In this document: positions 1 through 12,166 of the stretch, one piece after another
How positions within the stretch are numbered: position 1 is the stretch's first letter
Layout: every line of letters begins with the position of its first letter
Source: Chrysopilus asiliformis
Taxonomy: Eukaryota; Arthropoda; Insecta; Diptera; Rhagionidae
NCBI GenBank assembly: GCA_964034945.1
Contig: OZ035960.1
Span: 11,722,457 to 11,786,456, forward strand
Direction of reading: 5' to 3'
DNA length: 64,000 nucleotides
Translations under genes and position numbers: made by a program
Notes under the pieces: generated by a model
Databases searched by the model: none
What the model saw: the letters and a program-made list of their open reading frames with translations, nothing else
What the model was told of the DNA's origin: nothing

Positions 1-2511
1 AAAAAAGAAGGATTTGCATACATTCTTAGTTATAGAATTCCGCCAAACGGATTTAAACGATTCTTTTTTAATCAAAAGCAAGTAGGGTTCCACATAAATC
101 TGAAAATTTCCAACTTTTACTTTTGTCTATTTTTTTTTTCTTTCAAAAACTCGAAGTGAATTGGACACCAACAATAAAAAATGTTAAATCCACAGCTATG
201 AATAAGAGTATTATTAGAGTAGAGAGCCTATACTTAATAAATAGAGACCCTGTATGCCAGACAAGTCAGTCAGTAATTAAAAACAAACGTGAAAATTTTC
301 GAAATTCTTAAAAATTAATCAAAAAAAATTTTAGGGACGAAAAAGCGATTGCGTCTTCGAGAAAAATCCATAAAGGTTGCGTAAGGATAACACGAATATC
401 CTTTTTCAATTAAATTGGCGGGTGGGGAAGGAGTGGGGAAGAGAGGGGGTTCAAAACGATTTTTTTTTCTCAAATTGCAAATATTTCTGTTCACATTCTT
501 GAAATACATAAGCATTTATTTTGATTAAAGAACAGGGAATATTTTTACTAGTCCTTAATCCAATCCTTTTTTTTTTTTAAAATCATGTGATTGCCCATTC
601 ATCTGGCATGTGTTTTAGCCAGCATCCATAAGCAAATGCACCAAACACGGATCAACTTACATTAATGTTCATGTATCGTGGCAAGTATATATACTTAACT
701 AGAAGAAATTATCGGATATGTGAATTATAATGCTTGAAAAATCAAATTCGAAACATGAACACCCATAGAAGAATATTCTTTGTCTAAACATCTTTGTTGT
801 AGAGAATTCCATAGTGGATATGAAATTTTCAATGAAATAGTTCATAAGGGTGGTATTTCATTGTTGTCAGTGGGAAATTTATTGCGAATTTTTTCCTATT
901 CAAACAGCTTAGAAAAAATTGCACTTGAAATGTACACTTGGGTCGGCTTCCAAAATTAAATCGCGTAAATTCTTGTTAAAATTCATGTCAGCCACGTTTT
1001 TCTGCCGTCAACTGTAAAAGACTAATGATAGTTTCTTGTAGTACGTAATATTAGTAATTTTTTTTTAAATTCTTTATAAAAACTTGAATAAAAAATATAT
1101 CAGTTAACCAAATCTAAAAGATTATGTTTATCTTTATAAAATAAATTACATTTTGAAAAAGACATGAAAAAGTTTCTTATGTTCGCAATCACGGCACTCC
1201 ATTTCAAAATAACGACTTTTAATCTCAAAAGCAGAATTTATTACAAAAACAAAATCAATTACAAAAAAATAAAAACCCTCAATAGTCTCATCAACCGCCT
1301 AACTAAGGATATGCATAATTCAAAAGACAAATCAACGTGTACTGATGGCATTAAATTCAAATATCCTGAACCAATGTACCGAAAATCCTAAATATTTTAA
1401 GAAAATCCTTCTAATCCAGACAACTATGAAGGGCCATTTCATGCGAACCGCATTTCTTTGTTTTATTAACTCAGCCATTCCAAAATTCAACCGGAATCTT
1501 CCCCGTTACTCCCGAAACATCATGACCGGGACTCTGGCCGACTGCGTGTTTAACTGAGGGACAACTCAAAAGGAATTGTTTTTTTTTTGCTCCACCACAA
1601 AATATCTCGATACTGGCTAAGGGTTTGAGGCGGTACTTGTTTATGAGCATCGGATTTTGGTTCTTTTATACTATAGAGTAGATCAGGAAGATGGAACATT
1701 GACAACAAGCCGACCAAACAGCCACCACCCAGCCCGGCATCATTAATTTTGGGATTTTCAATTTCCATTGTGCTAGATCGCTCATCTCGCAGTTAATTTC
1801 GAGTTAATTGAAAATTTATGTCAGCTCCGGAACAACGGTCTTCCAGAATCTGGTAATTGGTCAAAATCCACCAGTCATTCAGCATTTCAATATCGAGTTC
1901 ATCGGCTCCCCGCACTTTCCGTATTCCATAGAGCCTAACACAAAAGTTGTAAGTTCCAAACTAAACAATATACGCGTATAAATGTAGATATTTACCATCA
2001 ATATTAAAAGAAGGAATGAATGAATAAATATATATTGTAACTAGATAGACAGACAGAATGGCGGATACAGAGAGATAGATAACTATTTGGATAGAAATAT
2101 AGGCGAATAGATATGTGCATCATTTACATATCTATCTTTGCATATGCACGAATGGATTAATGTTTTGGGCAGGATAAATAAATGAATATCAATGTTGACC
2201 TTAGAGGAAAATTTAATACTACTGTACAGCAAGAGGGATAACAGAAAGTCGTAGAAAAAAGTGTTTGCTGCAATTGACAGCAATTAAAACCGACAACTTA
2301 AAAATGTTTCGAGGTAATATAGGCCGTGTAAACGCGCGTACCAAATTGGTCTAGTTCGGTCTGAAATGTCCTTGAATTCATGCACGCCATTCACTCTAAC
2401 CTCAATTTTGGTTTGATATATTTATATATAAAATTATTTCGGCACTGATTTTTCCTTTAGTGGGGAGAAATGGACATCCTAAGACTCATGAAATTATATT
2501 TTTATAAAAAT
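1..2511. other. Upstream AT-rich stretch, no assigned gene
   Basis: No gene could be assigned. Most of the stretch is AT-rich with many stops in all frames. The part around 1530-1960 is less AT-rich. It carries a short open stretch on the + strand (1847-1948) bounded by plausible splice sites, and open stretches on the - strand; neither resembles a protein I recognise. See the findings. Confidence 0.5.
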
Positions 2512-3430
2512 TGTAGGGTAGACCGGGGATAGTAGACCCACTTTTTATAATCTAGTTTATAAAAGTTTTACTGTAATTATTTCAGGTGTAGTAAAGACGT
2601 TTTTGGTTGGTTTATTCAATTGTGTTTCTTAGTCAATCTTTTATTTTATTTTTTATTTTTTTTCATTTTAAAAAAAGTTGTTCGATGAGTCGACTAACCC
2701 CGTGTCTGGGGCTTGTTGACTCTGTAAACGGGGTTATTTGACTCTATACTTTTTATGAGGAAAATGTGTTGGAACATATTAAAAAACTATAATAATTCTG
2801 AAAAAAATTATTCTTTAAAAAATTAATAACAGTTCAGATTAACATAAATTAACATCCCGATTGCGAGTGTCGTGTCGTTTTCGACAAGAGTCGTTTTACG
2901 TATTGTTGTTGGTAGAAAAACACTAACAACAACACGTAAAACGACTCTTGTCGAAAACGACACGACACGCGCAATCGGGGTGTAAATTTCATCCAATTTT
3001 AAAAAATAAAATTAATTAACAAAAAAATATAGGTAATTCAAATCGAGTCATTTAACCCCAGTATACTGTGAGTCAACTAGCCCCAAGCCGCCATTTTATT
3101 TTTAACACACTCGTGAAAAAAAATGAGAAGGTATGGGTCAGAACATGCTTCACTAACTTGTTAACTCATACATAAAGTTTCACTTGAAATCACTGACGAG
3201 TTCAATACAATAAAAGGGTAAGCTACAAAACAATTTAAATAACAAGAAAAAAAATTACTCACACTCTTGAAATTTCGTTTTTTCCCCTCACAGTTCGTTC
3301 CAAGAGCACTGTAGCTGTCAGTCGACTGAATAAACAGTCCAATTCACGCAGGTTTGTTTTCAACCGTGGTTGACTTAACCGCAATGAGTCTACTTACCCC
3401 TATAGCCACCTAATCCCGGTCAGCCCTACA
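2512..3430. mobile_element. TIR element of about 0.9 kb with an internal perfect-like hairpin
   Basis: The two ends are imperfect inverted repeats: the left end starts TGTAGGGTAGACCGGGG, and the right end read in reverse starts TGTAGGGCTGACCGGG. Inside are repeated GAGTC / CCCC-type words and a long hairpin at 2852-2983. No transposase frame is present, so it looks non-autonomous. I could not define a clear target-site duplication, so the superfamily is open. Confidence 0.6.
2852..2983. repeat. Long hairpin, 62-bp arms, 8-bp loop
   Basis: The left arm 2852-2913 and right arm 2922-2983 are reverse complements with only a few mismatches, separated by about 8 bases. The arms are CG-rich compared with the surrounding DNA, with words such as GTCGTGTCGTTTTCGAC. 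It sits inside the larger TIR element and could be a nested MITE or an internal fold of that element. Confidence 0.8.
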
Positions 3431-3439
3431 CCTGAAATC

Positions 3440-4395
3440 CTACATCTTATGGTTAGGAATGAAAAAAGATTTTGATTTCCGCATGTCCGTCCATATGTCG
3501 TCCGTCTGTCCGTCTGTCTGTCTGCCGGTCCGTAAACATCATACCTTTCGAAAGGATTGAGCTACAGACTTCAAATGTTGTATAGTCACGTTTCTCGTAA
3601 ATGGCTAGGATCAGTTCTTGAATGTGCAAAATTGGACTATTCCTTCTTCCCTCTCCCATACAAACGAAACAGTTTTTTGCAATTTTCTCGAAAATTGTAA
3701 GTCATGTTGAAAGAAATATTAAGGTAAAATGCATGGCCGAATTATACAAGGTCTGTTTGACAGCTCAGTTGCTTCTGGCTCTGACGTCATCGGCAAGAAA
3801 TTCTTATAAGACTCAATGGGATATTTCCCTAATTCTCAAATCTAGCTAACATCTAGCTAAAAACTCCGTACGCACAATCAACATTACAAAGAATTTCTTG
3901 CCGATGACGTAGCAAAATGGTGGCTGTCAAAAAATAACCAGCAGACCTTGTATAATTCGGCCATGGGTAAAATGTACTTTGAATAAAATTTTACATAACT
4001 CATCCTTGCATCAAATTCCAATCGGACCCCTAGCTTTCCTCTCCCATACAAATGGAATACGTTTTACTTGTTTTCTCGAAAACTGTACATCGTATCGAAA
4101 AATTTGTGTAAATAAAATGTGTTAAGAATATGGTTTTACATAACTTATCTATACATCAAAATCCAATCGGACCACTCCTTTTCCCCTTTCCTATACAGGT
4201 GGATTTTTTTTATTAAATAAACATTTTGCCTTTTGTTTCAGCCAGAGTTTAGGGGAAGACCCTTTAATCCCGAAACACAGCTCAGGATTGTCGGAAGAAC
4301 GAGAGGAGATGTCATCATATAGAGTATTTGACGATTGGCCCCTGGCAACTGTAGCTTTCTTATATTTTAAATCGAATTCTGAATAGTCTACCACT
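3440..4395 (+). repeat. Interspersed repeat family 2 (GTCC/GTCT microsatellite type), split by a MITE
   Basis: It carries a GTCC/GTCT microsatellite followed by words shared with a second copy near 54625-55045: TTTCGAAA, GATTGAGCTA, CATCAAAATCCAAT and CATATAGAGTA, in the same order. The layout resembles the DINE-1-like family seen elsewhere in the window, but the sequence is clearly a different family. A 234-bp MITE interrupts it at 3732-3965. Confidence 0.6.
3732..3965. mobile_element. 234-bp MITE with 9-bp target duplication (Mutator-like)
   Basis: The terminal inverted repeats are 24 bp and match perfectly (3732-3755 and 3942-3965), starting CATGGCCGAATTATACAAGG. The element is flanked by a perfect 9-bp direct repeat, GGTAAAATG, at 3723-3731 and 3966-3974. 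A second internal inverted pair lies around the GACGTCATCGGCAAGAAATT word. A 9-bp duplication is typical of Mutator-like elements. No coding capacity. Confidence 0.85.
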
Positions 4396-4690
4396 ACACA
4401 AACAGTGAAAAGTATTTATTTTTGTTCGATATCAGAAAGTGAGATAAAAAATCATTCTGTTGAATTTGCCCTATAAAAATTCTACTTGTCAACTTATTTA
4501 TGAATTATAATTTTCATTTAAGCCAGATGCATTTTACACAACCAAAAAAAAGGGTGATAAAATTATCAATCAATTTTCACACAAATGGGGCGTGATTTTT
4601 TTATGCAGTCAGTCAGTTTTTTCAAGTTCCCATCGTTGGTTTTCAATATAAGAGTTTGTTTTTTGTTGCAAAAAGTCATTAGTTCTTAAA

Positions 4691-7027
4691 ATGTTTTTAG
4701 TTTTTTTACATATCTTAATATTTATATCATTCTCTAGTAAGTTATCAGCACTTTTAATTTGAAAATAAAATTAATGAAATTTTAATTTATCCACGCCAGA
4801 TGCAATCAATTGTGATCTGGAACCAAAAAATGCCGAAGGGAGACTGAAAAAACAATTGATTTGTACCTATGATCCAAATGAGATCCCAAATGCGGGAAAT
4901 AATAAAATAACGGAAATTTCAATTGATATATGGCCAATGACTTACTATTTGGTAATATTTTGAAGATACTTTTTAACTACTCTTACAACCACTGTCATCT
5001 TTTGCAGTCCGATTATTCAGGAAAAATTAATTTGGAAACGGATACAATTTTGGTAAAATTTTCATGTTGTACAAGTCGAACAATTTTCATACCAACAGTG
5101 TTTGTTATGTTCGCTATTTTAGTCCTGGCAAGATGATCGTTTGAAATGGGATTCAGATAAATATAGTGATATAAAAACTTTGGCAATCGGATCTGAAGAA
5201 ATTTGGGTGCCAGACGTTAAAGACTTTTCGGCGTGAGTAAAATTAGTGCCAGCCTACACGAGGTTTTTTTTGCGCCGCTATTGTAGGAAAGACGCTGGCG
5301 TTGTCAAAAACCTGACGCAGCACGAGTAGCAGTTCTTTTTCCTGACACTCTACCCATCCACGTTGACTGCCACCATGCAAGCGAAAAAAAATCCGGTCCC
5401 AGTAAACTTTTTTTATGAATTGTATTGAAATTATATTATTTTTATCAATTTCCGAGATATACCGCTTGTGGTTCCACATTGGACTCACAAAATTCAGAGA
5501 CCAGTTATCAAAAAAGGTTTCCCAGACCGTCTGTCATTTTCCCATAAGTTTTATACAGTTCAGTGCATTCAATGCTTTACCACGCTGATTATACTAAAGT
5601 AAAGTGGTGTCTGACTACATGTATCTCACACGGGCCGAGGAGCTCATTTTAATGTGTGACCACGTCCGTCTCATATGGCAGTCAACGTGTTAGCAGTGAA
5701 ACAATACTGATGTCATACACACATATAAACTCGTGGTGTAGTATATGAAAACAGGTATGGCATTTCGAAACCGTGGCCTTCTTCTACCCAAAATTTAACG
5801 GATTTCAAAAAGCCTAGTGTAAGTTGGCACTCAGTATCTATTGAAGAAGTTGTAATTTAGTTAGATTTGGATTTTAAAAGAAAATATGTGAAAAAATTAA
5901 AGAAACTCATTTTGCATGTATTTTTAGAGATCCGCATACCGATGCTTATGGTTCATTGTCAAACTGTGACTTGAATTCAAATGGAAGTGTTGCTTGTTAT
6001 TTCATTGGCACATACGACACACCTTGTAAAACAGATTTGACAGATTGGCCCTTTGATATTGCAACCTGCAAACTCCAATTAAATCTATCTGAAATTTATT
6101 CTGGGCAAATCGCATTGAAAAGTGAACCTGTAGGGGACATCACCCCTGTTCAAAATTCTGAATGGGATTTGATTTCCATGGAAGGATCCTGCTGTCCGCC
6201 AATTTACAATTTCCTCCTGCAGCGAAATTTTATCGCTGAAATGGCTCTTCTGATCACTCCGACAATAAGTATAAAACTTTATTTGTTTCGAGTTTTTTAA
6301 GCAACTTTAAACAATCCATATTGTCTAGTATTTGCTTGTATAAACATTATGATTCCTTTGCTGGATCCAAGATGCGTTTTGCGAATTATTATGATAGCTG
6401 CTAGTTTCTTTGCACACTTTGAATTGCAGGGATTTTTAGATGTTAGACATTTCAGTTTACGACCTGGTGATAACTTACCTAAAATTGGTTAGTACCTTCA
6501 TATAAAGTTTAAAAAGAAATTCATTCTTTAATCTATCTGCTCTAGCAACATTCTATCGTGACTCATTAATAATATCTGGATATCTTATACTTCATACGGC
6601 AGCACTAAGATCGATTGCTTCAATGTCAAAAGAGCCACATAAATTAATTAAAACAATTACTATGACCCTAAATACAAATAAAATCTCCGCGCGTATTTTC
6701 TCCAGGAATTACATGATCCGGCGTGGGGTAATAACTTTTGAAATCAATTTTCAATAAGCTTTTTTTAAAACTTTTAAAACACTTTTTTAGCCAAATATGA
6801 AACGCGATGATATGATGGACGATGCAGTTTTCTCCACTAATGTAAAAATTGACACAAACCTAACAAAAAACAATGAAAATGCTGACTGGATGGATTTTGC
6901 AAAATTTTTAGATATTTTATTGTTTTTAATTCTTTTAATAATTTACTTAAGTTTTTTAATCGCACTAATACCACATAAACTGTATGATCGACAAGTTACA
7001 TATATTAAGGAATTCGAAGATTATTAA
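4691..7027 (+). CDS. Divergent nicotinic-receptor-like Cys-loop channel subunit A
   Basis: Eight exons, GT-AG introns, frame kept throughout: 4691-4736, 4800-4951, 5008-5052, 5123-5232, 5928-6268, 6329-6487, 6546-6727, 6791-7027. Predicted product 423 aa: a hydrophobic signal peptide (about residues 1-15), an extracellular ligand-binding domain, a Cys-loop C151-C165 with exactly 13 residues between the cysteines and a WPFD core, the vicinal pair C206-C207 typical of alpha-type nicotinic subunits, M1-M3, a short cytoplasmic loop, and M4 near the C-terminus. Unusual points: loop A ends in Phe, loop B has no Trp, and the GEK motif before M2 is missing. Family membership is firm; ligand and ion selectivity are not predictable. 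Intron 4 holds a TIR element. The start is the first ATG before a good signal peptide. Confidence 0.88.
5245..5831. mobile_element. TIR element (about 587 bp) in intron 4 of receptor gene A
   Basis: The ends are imperfect inverted repeats of about 20 bp: the left starts AGTGCCAGCCTACACGAGG and the right, reversed, AGTGCCAACTTACACTAGG. The intron is much longer than the gene's other introns because of it. No open frame of note; the family is unknown. Confidence 0.5.
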
Positions 7028-7114
7028 CAAATTTTGTGATTACATAAACGTACTTTAAAGTGCTATCACTTATTAGACGATTTGTTTTTTTTTATCAATC
7101 TTATTTTTATTAGC

Positions 7115-7177
7115 TTTCTTACATTTATTACCTTTCTTACATTTATTACCTTTCTTACATTTATTACCTTTCTTACA
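7115..7177. repeat. 18-bp tandem repeat, 3.5 units
   Basis: The unit TTTCTTACATTTATTACC is repeated three and a half times without change, about 90 bp downstream of the stop of receptor gene A. The rest of 7028-7497 is AT-rich and shows no other feature. Confidence 0.9.
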
Positions 7178-7497
7178 AAACATATACGAAAAAACATTCA
7201 CTTTTGTGAGGGGTCACTGTTACATATATTTTTTTTTAGACAAGGATTTTCCAAATCCTTATTTTTGTTAACTCTTTTAAAAGATAGTTGACTTTTTAAT
7301 ATTTTATTAGATTTTAAGTTTCTCTGCTAGTATTTTCTTAAAAAACATTTTCAATTCCCATCGTCTTCCGAATGGCGAAAACGCAAACCAAATCGATTCA
7401 GTAGATCAAAGGTTATGGCAGAAATGATTTCTGTAGAGACAAAACTAATTTCTGTAAAAACAAAAATATGGCGCAAAGATTTAAATTAGACCTTACA

Positions 7498-7769
7498 CAC
7501 TCAGAAAAATGGAGGCTAACTCGACGACCTACATACGGCGTAATTGGCCTCGGGCAGGCGCGCGTTCGCCTGCATGTGGGCAAGTAAAACTGAGTTGACC
7601 TGTGGTCGGAGAAATTCTGAAATTAAGCCACCAGCAGGTGAAGTAAGGCATTGAGAGCTGCACGATTTGACCTTAGATAGGTTAACTCTGACCACTAGCT
7701 GGCTTACAGAAACCTCTGTAAGGTCAGAGTTAACCTGACAAAAAATTGACCTGGACATTTTTCTGAGTG
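7498..7769. mobile_element. 272-bp MITE
   Basis: Terminal inverted repeats of about 14 bp (CACTCAGAAAAATG at both ends), with further subterminal inverted similarity around GGTTAACTCTGACC / GTCAGAGTTAACC. No coding frame. Confidence 0.6.
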
Positions 7770-8294
7770 CAGGACCAAGCGAATATTAACACAATTTTTC
7801 GCGCTCTTTACATTCCAGAAAAAATATAAATTTAAAAACTAGCAATGAGGTCAAAAGCGCCGCTGGCGAAATTATTTGAAATGCATACGTCATTTGTAGA
7901 AAATCGTTATTATAACACTTAGTGGAAAAATCCTGTACAAAAGTTTTGTTCCCGGCGCTCCGGGAAAACAGTCCTAATTTCAGGACTGTCTCGGGACTGT
8001 CTCGACCAAACCGGAACGTAGATTTAAATTTAGATTATAGATCAAATGTAATCTAATTTTGATTACATACAGGACCAGATTTTTTACCATGTGGACGTAT
8101 ACCCTCAATTCGATCAATCTATTAATAGTTAGTATGTACTAATAATTAGTACTATTTGCCAAATTTTGTAAAAACTTAAAAAATTTTTCCCACCTAAAAA
8201 ATATTTTTTAAATGCTTTAATTTCGCTTTTTTTTGTTTGTCCGAATCAAATCTTGTTACGGAATTTTGACACACTCCACGATATAAAATGTATA
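7770..8294. other. Intergenic, nothing assigned
   Basis: AT-rich DNA between two MITEs. It contains a short inverted motif around 7970-8020 built on GGACTGTCTCG. I see no gene. Confidence 0.5.
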
Positions 8295-8480
8295 CAATCG
8301 AATCTAGATAAGTGGGATCTCACAGGTTCTGTCTAGATAACTTATCTAGATAAGTGGGATGTCCAGATCCCACTTATAGAGGTTTCCATCTTACCATAAA
8401 TTCCCACTTCTGTAGAACAATGCTTGGACCAAACAATCCATCCCAGTTATGGAGGTTTCTCACTTATTCAGGTTCGACTG
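8295..8480. mobile_element. 186-bp MITE, pogo/Tc1-like ends
   Basis: Imperfect terminal inverted repeats of about 22 bp; the right end reversed starts CAGTCGAACCTGAATAAGTG and the left CAATCGAATCTAGATAAGTG. TA precedes the left end, but the right flank is TG, so the TA duplication is imperfect. The inside repeats the TCTAGATAAGTGGGAT word. Confidence 0.55.
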
Positions 8481-8555
8481 TGTGCGGATACATCAACAAA
8501 ATCGTATGAACGAGGCACCCGTCGTGTGGGGTTTTAAATGGAAGGAAAAAATCAT

Positions 8556-8945
8556 GAATTCATTATTTCCCCTCCCCTCGATACCCCTCGCCTGGTGTCT
8601 TCGAATTGGGTGGTCCGATCTTAATGAAACTTTACAGTATTACTAAGGGGGCTAAGGGCTTTCGATTTTTTCACTACAAACCTGACTTTTCCCTCCCCTC
8701 GACAACCCTCACCCGGTGTCTCAAAAGGTTTCAAAAATCGGTGATAGCGATTACTCAATAACCACTCAACCGACTTCTATGAAATTTTGTTATCGCGCGT
8801 TAGTTTTAGTTCTAGCTTTCTAGGTAGGGAATTTAAAAACTCTGAAAAGGCTCTGTAAAGATAATTTGAAATTAGTTTTTCCCCAAAAATCACCAAAAGT
8901 AGGATTTTGAGCTCGCCGAGCCTGGCTCGGTCTTCCTGGTACTTA
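8556..8945 (-). repeat. Interspersed repeat, copy 1 (possible non-LTR 3' region)
   Basis: About 390 bp that reappears, reversed, at 44847-45240 with high similarity. It includes the words ACCGAGCC, AGAAAGCTAGAACTAA (approximate), TCGGTTGAGTGG and CACCGGGTGAGG. Copy 2 continues into a tail with GACAGACAGA and ATTACTCGTATTATAT, as in the 3' ends of some insect non-LTR elements. The family assignment is inferred. Confidence 0.6.
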
Positions 8946-9211
8946 GAAATAAAAGCAGGATAAAAACACACACAACGCCCAAAAAAATTCTTCTCTTTTC
9001 TTTTTCAGGAAATTTTTTAATAAAAACTTTGAATTAAATTTCTGTCAATTGAATTACATTTCTGCCAAAAAAAAAATCAGATCATATTACGGCAATCTAA
9101 ATGATATCCAAAAATTAAAAATAAACCACAAAATTTAATGGGCGTATTATCAAAAAAAAATGGGTAACATTTCATAAGATCAGTATTGTGAACACAACAT
9201 AAAATAAAGGA

Positions 9212-11241
9212 ATGTGGAACCAAGCAATAATTTCACTAATAGCTTTTACAGCTTCGAGCTGTAAATTTAAAAAAAAGTGTTTAAAACTGAAAGCTAACAA
9301 ATTTCCTGGTTTTCAGATGCTATTCAATGTGGAGTGCCACCAAAAGATACTGTGGAGCGTTTAATGCAACAAGTCGTTTGCTCATATGATAAAGAACACT
9401 TTGACTTGGAGAATCATGAGCATGATGTGAGATTTTCCTTTCAACTGATTGCTTATAAATACCAAGTAAGAAAATACAGCTTATTTAAGAAAGTTAAGAA
9501 ATAAATAAATTTCCACAACGACAGAATGTTGGCTACCAAGGTTCCCAATTCTATGCAGAATTTAAAACAGAAATCGTAAGTGACATAAACTATGTATACT
9601 TCATAAAAACAACATATTTTTACCAGTTTATAAATTTTCAAAGGCATGGAATGACACAAGCTTGAAATGGAATCCAAATGAATTTGAAGGCATAGATGGG
9701 TTACTATTTGATGACAAATTAATCTGGAAGCCAGATCTTATTACATTTGAACGGTAAAATTTTAATTACTTTTAAAATTTACAAATATGTAATAACCAAT
9801 TTTACAGAAACTTGTCACAAAACTACCACAATATTTTGCAATGTCAACCATCTAAATGTAAAGTCTCAAATAAAGGCTATGTTAGATGTACTCCAATTTG
9901 TAGTTACAAGACCAGATGCACAGGTGATATAACATATTGGCCATATTTACAACATAATTGCTCCATGGGAATGGGAATATCAGCACATTCAGGAACGAGA
10001 ATTTTCCCTCAGCCAATCGACTTCGAAAATCAACCGAAAATTAAAAAGTATATATTTTTCGAGTTAATCGACATAACATTAGACTGTTGTCCAGTTACGT
10101 ATACATTTTGGTTGCAAAATAATGAAAATATCACCAGTTTGCTGCTACTGACAAATGTTCTCGGTATGAAAACTAAATATTTTACCGAAATATGCATTAA
10201 ATTTTGGAGTTTTACATTTCAGTTGTGGCTTGTATGAATATTTTTACCCATTTTTTAAATCCAAAGGGCTACACAAAAATGTCACTAATTGCTATTTCAT
10301 TTTTTACACATTTGGCTTTCATCAACAGTTTCCAAGAAAATCGATTACACTTCGGAGATAAACCACCAAATATTAGTAAGTTTAACAGATTTTTTTAATT
10401 TTCAAAATATTTTTTTTTGTCTAAAACATCACCCCCACGCTTGCTACTGCACCCCCACGCTTGCTACGGCTGTCCATAAAATGTGTCATACTAGTTTTAG
10501 GATTTATAGACGCACCCACCCCCAACCCTCATCTGTCTCGTTCCCGATATTTTGTGTGAAGTTTTTGTGACGCCATCACACTTCCGCAGAGCCCCTCCCC
10601 TCCTAAAAGTATCACGTATTTTCTGGACAGCAACCCCTAAGCAGTAAATCTAAAATTTGATTCTTATCTATTCAGTACCTTTTAAGATAAAGAAAGCCAC
10701 CCAAATTTTTAAAAATATTTAAATCGCTTTACCACTTGATATTCCAGTTCGATACTACAGGGATTCTTTCGTCATAACATTAATACTTTTCATCGAGACA
10801 ATAATTTTCCGATCGGTTTTGATGCGAGGATCTTCGCCACCAAATTGGATTCAACATGTCACACACACTTTTACAAGTAATAAATTGGGCAACTTTTTAA
10901 TTCAGTCCAGTGATTCAAAAAACATCAAAATCGAAGTATTATAAAATATAAAATCTAAAAGAAATTAAATTATATTTTTTTCAATTTGTGTTTTTCAGAA
11001 TAATGTTGAAAACGGATCACAATTTGATGAGATAAAAATTGTTGGTAGTCGCAGTAACACTGATTTCACCCATGCAACTAAAAGGGAAGAAAATCAGGCA
11101 TGGACAATTACAATTAAATGTTTAAATATTATTTCACTTTTTGTTATTGTGGTGGTTTATATTGCATTTATAGTTTTATTTATACCTCGGCCACATCACA
11201 TTTCCAAATTCAAATTCTTGAGTGCAGCTGATAATGATTAA
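9212..11241 (+). CDS. Divergent nicotinic-receptor-like Cys-loop channel subunit B
   Basis: Eight exons: 9212-9260, 9317-9465, 9525-9575, 9644-9753, 9808-10163, 10223-10375, 10748-10935, 10999-11241; phases match gene A. Predicted product 432 aa: a short signal peptide, a ligand-binding domain, a Cys-loop C157-C171 (13 residues between, WPYL core), and the vicinal pair C213-C214 in loop C. M1-M3 follow, then M4 near the end (about residues 395-420). It has extra cysteines before the Cys-loop (C132, C137, C147, C151). The loop-B Trp is absent and loop A carries Phe. The pre-M2 segment reads NPKGYTK rather than the GEK type. Intron 6 holds a 20-bp direct duplication (10430-10469). A possible AATAAA lies at 11246-11251, just after the stop. 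Confidence 0.88.
10430..10469. repeat. 20-bp direct duplication in intron 6 of receptor gene B
   Basis: Two adjacent copies of a C-rich 20-bp unit (CACCCCCACGCTTGCTACTG) with one or two end differences. It lies in a 372-bp intron that is otherwise unremarkable. Confidence 0.7.
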
Positions 11242-11603
11242 AATTAATAAAATTAAAATTCATATAAATTAAGAAAAGTTGTTTTCATTAATGCGAAATT
11301 CTGTACAAATAACAATTTTCTTCCGGAAAAAAAGTTTTTTCTAGTTTTTTTTTTTGAGAAACTGTGATTTTTTTCATTTTTTTTATCAAAATATTGGTAA
11401 ATGCAAAATGTATTTTATATTCTACTTTCCATACAGGACCACCGTCTCAAACAAAGGCGACGCCTTGTACAAAACCTCTATTTACCGCCCCCTTACTTTC
11501 TAAAACAATAGATAAAAACGCATTTTTGTGTGCTTGGGAATTTTGAAGGACCAATCAGAGAGAGCGAAGGTCCGTCTCAATTTTCGTTTGTGATTATAAG
11601 ATA
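11242..11603. other. Downstream of receptor gene B, nothing assigned
   Basis: AT-rich DNA with poly-T runs, following the probable poly(A) signal of gene B. No feature is seen before the repeat that starts at about 11604. Confidence 0.5.
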
Positions 11604-12156
11604 AAAACATAACAAAAGCTATAATTGCCTATCTGGCAATCATTGGAGACCCGTATGGTGATATTCGTATCAAAATTCTAACAGTTGTACCAAAATTCCA
11701 CTTTGAAGTCAAATTTTCCAATAAGATTTTTTAAAATTTATTCCAATCGGATTTTTATGTATGGGAGTTTTGTGTAGAATCATATCCTAAATAACTTTTG
11801 TTCTTGCACTTCTTTGATAAGATGCACCGTTTTTGAGATATTCACAAAAAATGATTTCATTCGTATGGGGGGTACCCCCCCCCCCCTAATGGTCCATTTT
11901 TGCCCATGAACGAACTTAGCCTCGCATTTTACGAAAATCGGATCTGCTCGAAATTTCAAGTCTCTAGCTCAATCCGTGCGCCCGTAATCCGCGCCACAGA
12001 CGGACGGACGGACGGACGGACATGCTAAAATTAATTATTTTTATCATTTTAAACACACTGGTGTAATTCATTTTTTTGTACGATGACGGGGTCTTGGCAT
12101 GACAAACGGTAAGGCAAAGTTAATATACCCTTTGGTTTCACCATACGCGTATAAAA
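11604..12156 (-). mobile_element. DINE-1-like (Helentron-associated) repeat, copy a
   Basis: Read on the - strand the element begins with a motif of the form TATACGCGTATGGTGAAACC (consensus TATACCCGTATGG), then an AGGGTATA word. After that come a GTCC/GTCT microsatellite, a GATTGAGCTAGAGACTTGAAA block and a poly-C/poly-G run. It ends at AAAGCTATAATTGCC-type sequence reversed. The motif CCCGTATGGTGA recurs near both ends in opposite orientation, a subterminal inverted repeat. This order (TATACCC, microsatellite, TTGCACAG) matches the known DINE-1 layout; the assignment is by analogy. Confidence 0.65.
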
Positions 12157-12166
12157 ACTGTGCCCA

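Noticed and set aside
3490..3530. Regular GTCC/GTCT repeats (also at 50339, 56002, 58110 and 61951) as a CRISPR-like array
   Set aside because: They are 4-bp microsatellites within transposon families, not spaced repeats with unique spacers, and this is a eukaryotic genome.
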